This document shows positions 1 to 6,745 of a DNA stretch of 19,951 bases, piece by piece. The stretch is from positions 1 to 19,951 of the forward strand of contig JAJYFQ010000002.1 of NCBI GenBank assembly GCA_021785375.1, given 5' to 3'. How positions within the stretch are numbered: the first letter of the stretch is position 1; the number at the start of each line of letters is the position of its first letter. Below the pieces are notes generated by a model, which did not search any database, was not told the DNA's origin, and saw only the letters and a program-made list of their open reading frames with translations. This DNA is from Microcaldota archaeon. Its GTDB lineage: Archaea > Micrarchaeota > Micrarchaeia > Micrarchaeales > CABMGC01. Made by a program: the position numbers and the translations under genes.

Positions 1-1050
1 GGATTCGAGCTCCTCGAGCTCAATTCCAGCGACTACCGCGACTCCGAGACACTGGAGAAGCGCGTCCTTCCCGCAAGCCAGACGCGCGGCCTATTCAACA
101 AGCGCGTGCTCATACTCTTCGATGAGATAGACGAGCTATCGGCCAAGTTCGACTCTGGAGCCGAGCGCATAATCACACAATTGGTCAACAAGTCGAAGCA
201 GCCGGTCGTCTTTACCGCAAACGATTACTGGGACAGGGACATTGCCTTCCTCAGGAACCGCGTTGAGAAGATGGAGTTCAAGCGAATAGCCACATTGGAC
301 GTAGCGGATTACCTGAAGAAGATATCGCAGAAGGAGGGGAAGACGGTAAGCGAAGAGATAATCAGCGAGATAGCGAAACGCTGCAACGGAGACGTCCGCG
401 CTGCTCTCAACGACCTGGAGATGATGTTCGATGCGAAGCCCGAGCTCCTCGAGTCGCTCTCAATGCGGAACAGGAAGATGGAGATCTTCGGAGTCCTAGA
501 CAAGATCTTCCTCTCGAAGAGCTTCGACCTCTCGAGGTTCGCGGCCGCAAGCAGCGACGTTGAGTCGGGAATGCTGATCAACTGGGTCGACGAGAACGTG
601 CCCAACAGGTACAGGTCCGCGGGGAGCATAATGGAGTCGTACCAGAACCTCTCCAAGGCCAGCATGTTCTTCGAGAACGCATCGCGAACCAACTACTGGG
701 GCTACCTGAGGTACTCCTCCGTCCTTCTCTCCTCTGGAGTGGCGCTCGCGAACAACGGGTCGGTGAGCATGCTCAACAACTACAACTTCCCCGCCAGGAT
801 ACAGTACCTTAGCAAGGTGAAGAAGGGCAAGATGGCGCTGAACGAGATCGCACTGAAGCTCGCGGTAGTCATGCACGCAAGCAGGAAGGACATAATCAAG
901 AGCGCGATACCGATGATCTACCTGATGATGAAAGCGGCGGCGAGGGAGGGAGTGGAGAAGGAGAAGATTGAGCAATTCGCAATAATGAACCTGAATCTTG
1001 AGGAAGGGGACACGGATACGATCAACGAGTACTACAAGTTCGTGATGTAG
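1..1050 (+). CDS. rfcL: Replication factor C large subunit (clamp loader), 5' partial
   Basis: This is the AAA+ large subunit of the archaeal clamp loader, which opens PCNA and places it on primed DNA. The reading frame is open from base 1, so the start, the Walker A loop and about the first 70 residues lie outside the window. The first visible residues carry the RFC box ELNSSDYR (family ELNASDxR), followed about 25 residues later by Walker B in LILFDEIDEL. The sensor 1 region is FTANDYWD, and the lid region follows in IAKRCNGDVRAALNDLE. The remaining residues fit the helical collar domain. About 350 residues are visible, so the whole protein would be near 420, short for RfcL (commonly 450-500 or more). 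It ends at NEYYKFVM without the charged tail and QxxLxxFF PIP box common in the family. Identification is secure; the tail shortening is what I see. Confidence 0.95.
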   Translation, partial: GFELLELNSSDYRDSETLEKRVLPASQTRGLFNKRVLILFDEIDELSAKFDSGAERIITQLVNKSKQPVVFTANDYWDRDIAFLRNRVEKMEFKRIATLDVADYLKKISQKEGKTVSEEIISEIAKRCNGDVRAALNDLEMMFDAKPELLESLSMRNRKMEIFGVLDKIFLSKSFDLSRFAAASSDVESGMLINWVDENVPNRYRSAGSIMESYQNLSKASMFFENASRTNYWGYLRYSSVLLSSGVALANNGSVSMLNNYNFPARIQYLSKVKKGKMALNEIALKLAVVMHASRKDIIKSAIPMIYLMMKAAAREGVEKEKIEQFAIMNLNLEEGDTDTINEYYKFVM

Positions 1051-1071
1051 GATCAATTCTCTGGTGAAGTC

Positions 1072-1683
1072 ATGGATATCGAGAAGAAGGGCAGTATTTT
1101 ATACATCAAAGGCAAGGAACTGAATGCTCTTGACAGGCTGGTTCTGGAGTTCGTGAGCCTTATAGACTCCGATTATGTTATAGTCAGCGGGTATGTCGCG
1201 ATTCTTTTTGGAAGGAGTAGAAATACAGAGGACATAGATCTTTTTATCAGGGATAGGGGGTTGGAGGGATTCTCGAAATTCTACAATAAAGTGTCTTCTA
1301 CGGGCAGGTACTGGTCCCTTAACTCGACAGATGCGGCTGATGCCTATGAGCTTATGACTGTTGACAAGAGCTCGCTGCGATTTGCGGAGAAAGGCACAGT
1401 GGAACCGAACTTTGAGATAAAATTTGCCTCCAAGGAGACTGATTATTATTCGCTAAAGAATGCGCTTACAGTAGACTTTGGAGAAGCAGGGAGGATAAAG
1501 ATAGCCCCACTGGAATTGGGAATAGCATACAAATTGTATCTCGGAAGCGAGAAGGACTTCGCCGATGCAAAGCATTTGTTCATAACTCTTAAGGAAATAA
1601 TCGGTATGGAAAAACTTAAAGTTATTCTTGGTGAATTAAAGATAAGGAAGGAAGAAGTGAGAAGGGTTCTGGGAGATTTATGA
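1072..1683 (+). CDS. Nucleotidyltransferase-fold protein (AbiEii/MNT-like), possible toxin-antitoxin component
   Basis: A 203-residue protein of the DNA polymerase beta-like nucleotidyltransferase superfamily. The core is at residues 39-58: a glycine turn (SGYVAILFGR) followed by NTEDIDLFI, giving the metal-binding pair D54 and D56. The later APLELGIAYKLYLGSEKDFADAKHL (residues 145-169), with K154 and K161-D162, resembles the segment after the core in AbiEii-like and DUF6036-like proteins. A GGTGA Shine-Dalgarno site at 1062-1066 supports the ATG. The stop overlaps the next ATG by 4 bases, so the genes are translationally coupled. Bases are visibly more AT-rich than in rfcL or pheT, which suggests acquisition. 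AbiEii-type enzymes can be toxins that transfer nucleotides to tRNA, but that role is inference here; a housekeeping or catalytically inactive protein is possible. Confidence 0.75.
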   Translation: MDIEKKGSILYIKGKELNALDRLVLEFVSLIDSDYVIVSGYVAILFGRSRNTEDIDLFIRDRGLEGFSKFYNKVSSTGRYWSLNSTDAADAYELMTVDKSSLRFAEKGTVEPNFEIKFASKETDYYSLKNALTVDFGEAGRIKIAPLELGIAYKLYLGSEKDFADAKHLFITLKEIIGMEKLKVILGELKIRKEEVRRVLGDL

Positions 1684-1901
1684 CGCGCAGAAGCATACTT
1701 GGAATTAGGGACAGTAAGAAGTTCCTGAAGGAGTTAGAGGAGTCCAAGAAGAAGAATTTTGAAGACAACATGAGATTCGTGGAATTTCGGGCCCTATGGC
1801 TGAAGCGGAGAAGCAATAGGGATTGGAGCCGGAGGCAGAAGATGATCATAGACCAGGTATACAGGTCAAACCGGCACATGCGGATTAAGGTAAGGGCGTG
1901 A
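1680..1901 (+). CDS. Small basic protein coupled to the nucleotidyltransferase
   Basis: A 73-residue, strongly basic, probably helical protein of no recognised family. Its ATG overlaps the nucleotidyltransferase stop (ATGA at 1680-1683) and is preceded by GGGAG at 1671-1675. Lysine and arginine dominate, with runs such as EESKKKNFED and LKRRSNRDWSRR. There are no cysteines and no membrane segment. The overlap and shared AT-rich composition say it is made together with the nucleotidyltransferase, as a partner, antitoxin or RNA-binding subunit might be. Its end overlaps a possible third ORF by 4 bases. Alternatively this gene and the next are one gene split by a frameshift: joining them would give about 114 residues, with the basic helices followed by a beta-rich tail. 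Function unknown. Confidence 0.6.
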   Translation: MTRRSILGIRDSKKFLKELEESKKKNFEDNMRFVEFRALWLKRRSNRDWSRRQKMIIDQVYRSNRHMRIKVRA

Positions 1902-2023
1902 TCCTTGTTTCTGGCTCTTGGGTAATAGAGGGCAGAAAATGCGGAGTGAAGAAGGTCGACCTTGTAACTGTTTTCCCATACGGCCCAAAGTATGAGCACC
2001 ATGTCAGCAAAGTAAAACTATAA
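1898..2023 (+). CDS. Possible tiny third gene, or frameshifted tail of the preceding ORF
   Basis: A 41-residue ORF starts at GTG, overlapping the previous stop as GTGA, with AAGGT at 1887-1891 placed like a Shine-Dalgarno site. The peptide is rich in valine and aromatic residues (SGSWVIEG, VDLVTVFPYG) and reads like beta structure rather than random translation. Two explanations fit. It may be a third coupled gene. It may instead be the true C-terminus of the 73-residue protein, lost from frame by a single-base slip near 1886-1898, where the frame of this ORF opens just after a TAA at 1886-1888. No homology is recognised. Confidence 0.35.
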   Translation: MILVSGSWVIEGRKCGVKKVDLVTVFPYGPKYEHHVSKVKL

Positions 2024-2065
2024 TGGCAGGGTCTTCATGCCTTCATGATGCTTTGATCTCCAAGT

Positions 2066-2204
2066 TTATATTTCAAGACCTCTCTTCTTCAGTCTATTCA
2101 TCGTCTCCTTAGGCACGTAAGTCCAGATAACACCCTTGGTTGTGATAAGTATCTTGCCGCTCTCTTGCAGATAGTTAAAGTCTTCTATCTGAATCTTATG
2201 AGGG
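2066..2204 (-). pseudogene. Possible remnant of a small protein gene downstream of pheT
   Basis: On the minus strand directly after pheT, a frame is open for about 45 codons to a TAA at 2068-2066. It reads like protein: DFNYLQESGKILITTKG, then VIWTYVPKETMNRLKKRG. There is no ATG, GTG or TTG at a sensible place; the only early methionine is near the end. I read this as the C-terminal remnant of a small, possibly DNA-binding protein, in the same AT-rich patch as the nucleotidyltransferase cassette. Chance openness cannot be ruled out over so short a distance. Confidence 0.25.
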
Positions 2205-2207
2205 CAA

Positions 2208-3839
2208 TTAGAGCTCGATCTCCAGCGCCGCCGTGGGTTCCTCTATCCCGAAGTTGTTGAGTACCTCAGGGTGTATCTCGCCCAGGAATCCTACCCCTTT
2301 TCCCTTCGAGACTATCTTGGCGCACCTTCCCTCTATGAAGCTCGGATGGGTTGCCGCCTCGAGCTTTGACTCAAGCCCTGCCTCCTTTGCAACTGACTCG
2401 TAGACCGCCTTTATCGAGTTGAAGTCCGACTTCGATCCCGCGGATACAGCCGCTATGTGGTAGTCCTCCTTCGGCTTGCCGTCCCTCATGTGGAAGACCA
2501 TGTCGAGCTCGAAGCACTCGAGCGGCGAGGGCACGTTCTGCGACGCCGCTATGTTCTTCAGAAGTGATGGCAGCAACGATGTCCTCATTATCGTTATGCT
2601 CTCGGACTTCGGATTCCTTATCCTTACCGCGCTCTTCTCTATCGAAAGCCGCATCATGGTGAAGTTTGTCTGGTCGTTCGAGAGGTAGCTGTTCATCATC
2701 TGGTCGAACCCCAGCCCCGCAGCCGCGTTTGCCAGGCTGTCCCTGAATAGGGCCAGAGTGTCGATGGCTCCGGGGGTCACGTTTCTCACGGGCACTGGCC
2801 TTATGTAATCGTAGCCGTACGCGATCGCTATGTCCTCGACTATGTCCTGCTCGTTTATCACGTCGAACCTGTACGTAGGAATCTTGAAGTTGACCACGTT
2901 CCCCGTGTAGGAGGTCTCGTACCCCATCTTCTCCGCGAGCGCGGCAACGTTGTTCACCCCGATCTCCACGCCGATCTCCCTCTCGAGCATAGAGACCGGA
3001 ACCCCGACCGTGTCGGTGGTGAGCTGCGGCGTTATAACAGACTTGTTCCTGTATACGATCTGGACCTTCCTCACCGAAGCACCGGTGTCGATGAAGTTTG
3101 CGGCGATGAGATCCGCGGTCTTTCCGACAAGATACTCTGACATTCCAGTTATGTCGACAAGGATGTTCTTCGTATCGGTCGTCACCTTCGTCCTCTCCGA
3201 GTTTATTATCGGAATGAGGGCCAGCGCGCCCTTCCGGTCCTTGAGCACCGGGAACCTCTTCGGCCCCGCCCTTGGAATCGTATCCGCGTACTTCCTCCCC
3301 TTATCCGTATCCCTGAGCGCCTGGTCGTATGTCATCTCCTCCTTCGAGTTGAGGGGAACGAACCTCTCACTCCCGCACGCGTCGTAGCGCAGCGGCGCTT
3401 CGATCTTGTCCATGTCGTGAAGGCCTATCGCGATCTTCTTCCTTGCCCTGCCGTACGTCTCGGTGAACTTCTCTATCCCGTTGAGGAAGCCGGTGAGCGA
3501 GACTTCGTCGAACTTCACCCCGGACGCTGCGAGCGAGGCGATGTACGGCCTTATCCTCCTGACGCCTCCGCCCACCGTTATCTCAAGGAGCGGGGCCTCG
3601 TCGTTTATCTGATAGTGGAACTTGGTGCTCTTGTGGAAGAAGTGGTTGAATGCCCTGGCCAGGCCTAGAGCGCCGAGTATGTCCGGCCTGTTCGAAGTGA
3701 CCTCCACGCTTATCTCCTTCTCGTCGATCGCCTCGACATTGAGGCCGAGCTTGCCGATCCTCTCCGTGAGCTTCTCGTCGCTCAGCTCCGGCTCCGTGAG
3801 GCTCTTGAGATACTTCTTGTCTATCGTTATAACAGGCAT
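2208..3839 (-). CDS. pheT: Phenylalanyl-tRNA synthetase beta subunit
   Basis: The beta subunit of the (alpha-beta)2 enzyme that charges tRNA-Phe in the cytoplasm. It has 543 residues, normal for the archaeal/eukaryotic form, which lacks the bacterial N-terminal EMAP-like tRNA-binding domain. The N-terminus (MPVITIDKKYLKSL) and SVEVTSNRPDILG near residue 47 match domain B1 of archaeal PheT. The middle holds the B3/B4 editing region. The B5 domain shows in KIPTYRFDVINEQDIVEDIA and AYGYDYIRP. The catalytic-like C-terminal domain includes RNPKSESITIMRTSLLPSLL and ends in FLGEIHPEVLNNFGI. The frame stays open well upstream, but that part is antisense-like shadow of pheS. The ATG at 3839 has GGAGG about nine bases before it. 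It overlaps the end of pheS by 13 bases, so the subunits are translated from one message. Confidence 0.97.
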   Translation of the reverse strand: MPVITIDKKYLKSLTEPELSDEKLTERIGKLGLNVEAIDEKEISVEVTSNRPDILGALGLARAFNHFFHKSTKFHYQINDEAPLLEITVGGGVRRIRPYIASLAASGVKFDEVSLTGFLNGIEKFTETYGRARKKIAIGLHDMDKIEAPLRYDACGSERFVPLNSKEEMTYDQALRDTDKGRKYADTIPRAGPKRFPVLKDRKGALALIPIINSERTKVTTDTKNILVDITGMSEYLVGKTADLIAANFIDTGASVRKVQIVYRNKSVITPQLTTDTVGVPVSMLEREIGVEIGVNNVAALAEKMGYETSYTGNVVNFKIPTYRFDVINEQDIVEDIAIAYGYDYIRPVPVRNVTPGAIDTLALFRDSLANAAAGLGFDQMMNSYLSNDQTNFTMMRLSIEKSAVRIRNPKSESITIMRTSLLPSLLKNIAASQNVPSPLECFELDMVFHMRDGKPKEDYHIAAVSAGSKSDFNSIKAVYESVAKEAGLESKLEAATHPSFIEGRCAKIVSKGKGVGFLGEIHPEVLNNFGIEEPTAALEIEL

Positions 3840-5329
3840 TGGGTCATTCCTCCTCTTCCTCTTGTCCACTCCAGGCTGTTCCCGTAGAGTTCGGTTATGC
3901 TTCTTATCCCGCATCCCGGCTTGACCTGCATCAGCCTGTCCCCGAATCCGCCCCAAGCCAGGACGTTCATTGTCTTCCTCTTGAATCCGGTGATCTCCCT
4001 CCTCAGGAGCCCGGCCCCGCCGATCTCGATCCACTCCTTGAGCTCGCTGGAGTACGCGTAGACCTCCACCCCCGGTTCCACGAACGGGAAGTACGATGGC
4101 TTGAACCTTATCTCGGTGCCGAGCCAGGCGTAGAGCTTCAGCAGCGTGTCGAACAGGTTGGCGAGCGTGAGGTCCTTCCCTATTACTATCCCGTCGGTCT
4201 GGTAGAAGTCGGCGAGGTGCCTGTAGTCTATGTTCTCGTTCCTGAAGACCCTTCCCAGCGAGAAGAACTTGAGCGGAAGCTCCAGGTTCACGGACTCGTC
4301 GCCTATCTTTGAGAAGATGTCGAATATGTAGTGGGCCGATACGTTGGTCGTGTGCGTCCTGAGCACCATCTCCTTCGCGGTCTCGGTGCTCCACCGGTAG
4401 TGCCAGCCCCTCGTGTGCGCATTCTTTATCTGCCTCACGTACTCCTTCTCTCCGAGCTCCGCCTCGTCTATGCCCGAGAGATAGAATGTGTCCTGCGCGT
4501 CCCTTGCGGGATGGTCCTGCGGCTGGAAGAGCGCGTCGAAGACCCAGAAGGCCGAGTCTATGACGGGGCCGTTTACCTCTATGAACCCGTTCGATACGTA
4601 CGACCTCCTGATGTTCTCCATCATCCTGTAGAGCGGGTGCAGCCTTCCCCCGACCCTCGGCGTGACCGGAACGCCAACGTCGTACTGCTTGAACTTCTTG
4701 CCCTTCCACTCTCCGCTCGCTATCATCGACTTCGTAAGCGCGCCAACCCCCTCTCCCGCTTTCTCCGTGAGGGCAGCGTCCATTCCCTTCTGCGTTAGCC
4801 TTACCTCAGTTATCCTGGCTCGCTTCCTCACCTGTATGAGATTCCTCTTCGTGAGCTCCGAGAGTTCCTCTGGAGAGGACTTTGATGCTACGCCATAAGA
4901 TCCCGGATCCCCCGAGAGCTGGACCAGGACGTTTCCTGCAGGAACGCCCTCCTCGGCGTCAGTAACGCCTTTCTCGGTGAGCATTATGTTGCCCTCCGTT
5001 ATCCTTATGAGCCCGTTCTTCTTCGCCCACTGCAGTCCTATCTGCTCCTCCTGGCCCCTCAGCGCAGAGACCTTCACAGTTGACTCCCTGAGCCTCTTGA
5101 GAAGCTTCGACTCGGGAAGACCCTCCGCGGCGTACCTTCTCCCCTCCTCGGTGAGCGCCGCCTCTGACGACTCCGACCTTGTAGTCTCTACCATCCTCTC
5201 CTTTGAGAGGCTCTCGATCGCCCAGAGCGCCTCGTCCCTGCCTATGCCGGAGCTCTCCGTGAGCTTCTCGAGGCTCGCGGCTCCCCCCTTCCTTAATGCT
5301 TCCAGGACCGCCTTCTCGTATCTGTGCAA
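3827..5329 (-). CDS. pheS: Phenylalanyl-tRNA synthetase alpha subunit
   Basis: The catalytic alpha subunit, a class II synthetase that activates phenylalanine and charges tRNA-Phe. It has 500 residues, the archaeal length. Roughly the first 190 residues form winged-helix-like repeats (for example ALTEEGRRYAAEG and MLTEKGVTDAEEG), as in archaeal and eukaryotic PheS. The catalytic core follows: motif 1 region HPLYRMMENIRRSYVSNGF, the family signature HPARDAQDTFYL, motif 2 SLGRVFRNENIDYRHLADF, and motif 3 VLAWGGFGDRLMQVK with its arginine. The start is TTG at 5329: an in-frame TGA lies just upstream, AAGGTG lies about seven bases before it, and no ATG precedes MVETT. It begins 11 bases after the stop of the upstream membrane protein, so it probably shares that promoter. 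Confidence 0.96.
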   Translation of the reverse strand: MHRYEKAVLEALRKGGAASLEKLTESSGIGRDEALWAIESLSKERMVETTRSESSEAALTEEGRRYAAEGLPESKLLKRLRESTVKVSALRGQEEQIGLQWAKKNGLIRITEGNIMLTEKGVTDAEEGVPAGNVLVQLSGDPGSYGVASKSSPEELSELTKRNLIQVRKRARITEVRLTQKGMDAALTEKAGEGVGALTKSMIASGEWKGKKFKQYDVGVPVTPRVGGRLHPLYRMMENIRRSYVSNGFIEVNGPVIDSAFWVFDALFQPQDHPARDAQDTFYLSGIDEAELGEKEYVRQIKNAHTRGWHYRWSTETAKEMVLRTHTTNVSAHYIFDIFSKIGDESVNLELPLKFFSLGRVFRNENIDYRHLADFYQTDGIVIGKDLTLANLFDTLLKLYAWLGTEIRFKPSYFPFVEPGVEVYAYSSELKEWIEIGGAGLLRREITGFKRKTMNVLAWGGFGDRLMQVKPGCGIRSITELYGNSLEWTRGRGGMTQCLL

Positions 5330-5340
5330 AGATCAACACC

Positions 5341-6120
5341 TTATTGCTGCGCGACGAACTTGAGGTAGATGTACGCGACAACTATCCCTATGAGCAGTAT
5401 TATTATTATGTATACAAGGGGCCTGTACGAGTCGTAGATCCCGCCGAAGTAGCTCAGCACCTCGTCCTTCAGTGACTGGGTTATCGTGTAGGAAAAGGAG
5501 AACTTGTTCAGGGGCTCCTGCGCGTACCAGGAGAGCAGCGACTGGTTGCTGTACGATCCGAGAAGGTTCGGGGAAGGATAGTCCGGAAGCGGGTAGACAG
5601 AGTCGACCACCGATCCCGATGGAAGAACGATGTTGAGCCTGGATCCGAGAGGAAGCTGCTGCCCGCTCGCGGTGTGCTCGAAGTTGAATATGGAGTCGTT
5701 GAGCACGTACCTGAACTTCCTCGGCGCGACCTCGTTCACGTTGGTCGCATTGTCAACCGTGTAGCTGTAGATGAGGTACGCGTACCCCCCGCTGGAGCTC
5801 TGGATGACCACGGCGCTGGGAAGAAGGGCGAAGTCGGTGACGCTGCCGTACGGTCCGAGTATGTGCTCGGTGGGGAGCGTCGAGTGTATGATGTTCTGCC
5901 AGTCATTGAGCGAGAGGTTGTACGCCGCACGGCTCGTCTCATACTGGGAGAGCGAGGCGTTGCTGACGAAGAGGGAGATCGTCTCTATCACCTTCGCGTT
6001 CGTGTTGGTGCTGTTGAGTATTACGGTTGTGTTAAGAAACGTGACGTTGTAGTAGGCGAACGCGTTGCCGGCCGAGGCTGCGAAGAACAGGATCGGGAGC
6101 AGAAAGAATATCCTCTTCAT
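5341..6120 (-). CDS. Signal-anchored surface membrane protein with C-terminal transmembrane helix
   Basis: A 259-residue protein with no recognised family. The N-terminus (MKRIFFLLPILFFAASAGNA) is a clear signal peptide with a plausible cleavage site near AFA. About 200 polar residues follow with many N-glycosylation sequons (NVT, NTT, NAS, NLS, NAT, NDS, NQS). Residues about 232-254 form a single helix (LVYIIIILLIGIVVAYIYL) with a short tail KFVAQQ. This predicts an outward-facing type I protein. The frame continues upstream to 6381, but ATG 6120 starts exactly at the signal peptide, and the TATA-like box at 6166-6176 would start RNA near 6145, after the upstream methionines. It leads the pheS-pheT operon, an unusual partner for a synthetase. 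Function unknown. Confidence 0.75.
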   Translation of the reverse strand: MKRIFFLLPILFFAASAGNAFAYYNVTFLNTTVILNSTNTNAKVIETISLFVSNASLSQYETSRAAYNLSLNDWQNIIHSTLPTEHILGPYGSVTDFALLPSAVVIQSSSGGYAYLIYSYTVDNATNVNEVAPRKFRYVLNDSIFNFEHTASGQQLPLGSRLNIVLPSGSVVDSVYPLPDYPSPNLLGSYSNQSLLSWYAQEPLNKFSFSYTITQSLKDEVLSYFGGIYDSYRPLVYIIIILLIGIVVAYIYLKFVAQQ

Positions 6121-6128
6121 AATAACCC

Positions 6129-6147
6129 ACGCGCGCACCGGGCGCGT
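6129..6147 (-). promoter_or_regulatory. GC-rich inverted repeat in the predicted 5' leader
   Basis: ACGCGC and GCGCGT (6129-6134 and 6142-6147) are perfect 6-base arms around a 7-base spacer. The repeat lies between the predicted RNA start (about 6145) and the ATG at 6120 of the surface protein-pheS-pheT unit. It could fold as a leader hairpin or act as an operator. No other support is visible. Confidence 0.3.
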
Positions 6148-6165
6148 TATCTCATCTCTGTTCAT

Positions 6166-6176
6166 AGTTTTAAAGC
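6166..6176 (-). promoter_or_regulatory. TATA-like box for the surface protein-pheS-pheT operon
   Basis: On the minus strand the sequence reads GTTTTAAAGC/GCTTTAAAAC, a good archaeal TATA match. RNA would start near 6145, leaving a leader of about 25 bases before the ATG at 6120. It lies back to back with the plus-strand promoter at about 6236-6245. Confidence 0.5.
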
Positions 6177-6235
6177 TTTGTGGAGAGTCTGCCCGGTGAC
6201 GTCTTTCCCATCGCGCATTCCGAAACGTGAGGAGA

Positions 6236-6245
6236 TGTTTAAGTA
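6236..6245 (+). promoter_or_regulatory. TATA-like box for the 142-residue protein
   Basis: TGTTTAAGTA lies about 28 bases before the ATG at 6269, the spacing expected for a leaderless archaeal transcript. This favours 6269 over the upstream in-frame GTG at 6227. Confidence 0.5.
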
Positions 6246-6268
6246 GGAGTAATGGATGTAGTATAGCC

Positions 6269-6697
6269 ATGTCAATTGTACGCTCGACAGGGTATCCGGT
6301 ATCGTACATCGCCGAGAGAGCCCCGTACCTCCAGCCCCTGGGGAGCATGGTCAGGCCCGACACCCCAGGACCGCAGACCACCGCAGATGCTGTTTACCTC
6401 CAGCCGGTGGGAGCAAGTGGCGTGGGAGTTCAGGCAGAGAGGGTGCATGAGGAGGTGCAGAAGGAGGCAAACTCCCCGCTCTCGCAGGTTCACTCGTCAA
6501 ACGATGCGATAAGCAAGGATGCGGCGATGAAGAGCTCCTCAAGATCGCTCCAGTACGTCGCCGCGAACGACGTCGTATCGCGCGACATGAGAAGCAGGAC
6601 GGACCCGCAGGCGAGCGCCGTGATCGGGGCTTACATGGGCGTACTTCGGCTCGACTCTCCGGCCGCTGTCGGAAGCGGTGCCGACCTGCGCATCTGA
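6269..6697 (+). CDS. Unknown 142-residue protein, probably leaderless
   Basis: No family is recognised. The first half is rich in proline, glycine and valine and contains two short near-repeats, YLQPLG and YLQPVG, about 22 residues apart. The middle is helical and charged (AERVHEEVQKEAN), then serine-rich. The end (SAVIGAYMGVLRLD) is mildly hydrophobic but too short and polar for a clear membrane helix. It has no signal peptide and no cysteine. The ATG is chosen because a TATA-like box sits about 28 bases before it. It lies between two glycoprotein-like surface genes, divergent from the signal-anchored protein and 48 bases before the propeller gene, so a role at the envelope is possible but unsupported. 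Compositional bias leaves some doubt that it is a stable folded protein. Confidence 0.6.
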   Translation: MSIVRSTGYPVSYIAERAPYLQPLGSMVRPDTPGPQTTADAVYLQPVGASGVGVQAERVHEEVQKEANSPLSQVHSSNDAISKDAAMKSSSRSLQYVAANDVVSRDMRSRTDPQASAVIGAYMGVLRLDSPAAVGSGADLRI

Positions 6698-6712
6698 ACA
6701 CGTCGCACCGCA

Positions 6713-6726
6713 AGATTTTTAAAAAC
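6713..6726 (+). promoter_or_regulatory. TATA-like box for the propeller gene
   Basis: GATTTTTAAAAACA is centred about 26 bases before the ATG at 6746, so the propeller mRNA is probably leaderless. No Shine-Dalgarno site precedes the ATG. The T run could also serve as a weak end signal for the preceding gene. Confidence 0.6.
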
Positions 6727-6745
6727 AGTATGCCCATACTGGATT

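Noticed and set aside
496..1056. Minus-strand ORF opposite rfcL
   Set aside because: Antisense shadow: its valine, arginine and histidine-rich reading mirrors the RfcL codons and no start signal is seen.
3840..4709. Upstream extension of pheT to an 833-residue ORF
   Set aside because: The added residues are an arginine/glycine-rich out-of-frame reading of pheS. The true N-terminus MPVITIDKKYL has its own GGAGG site at the pheS end.
6121..6381. Upstream extension of the surface protein, including ATG 6165
   Set aside because: The extension runs through the divergent promoters and would put 15-87 residues before an obvious signal peptide.
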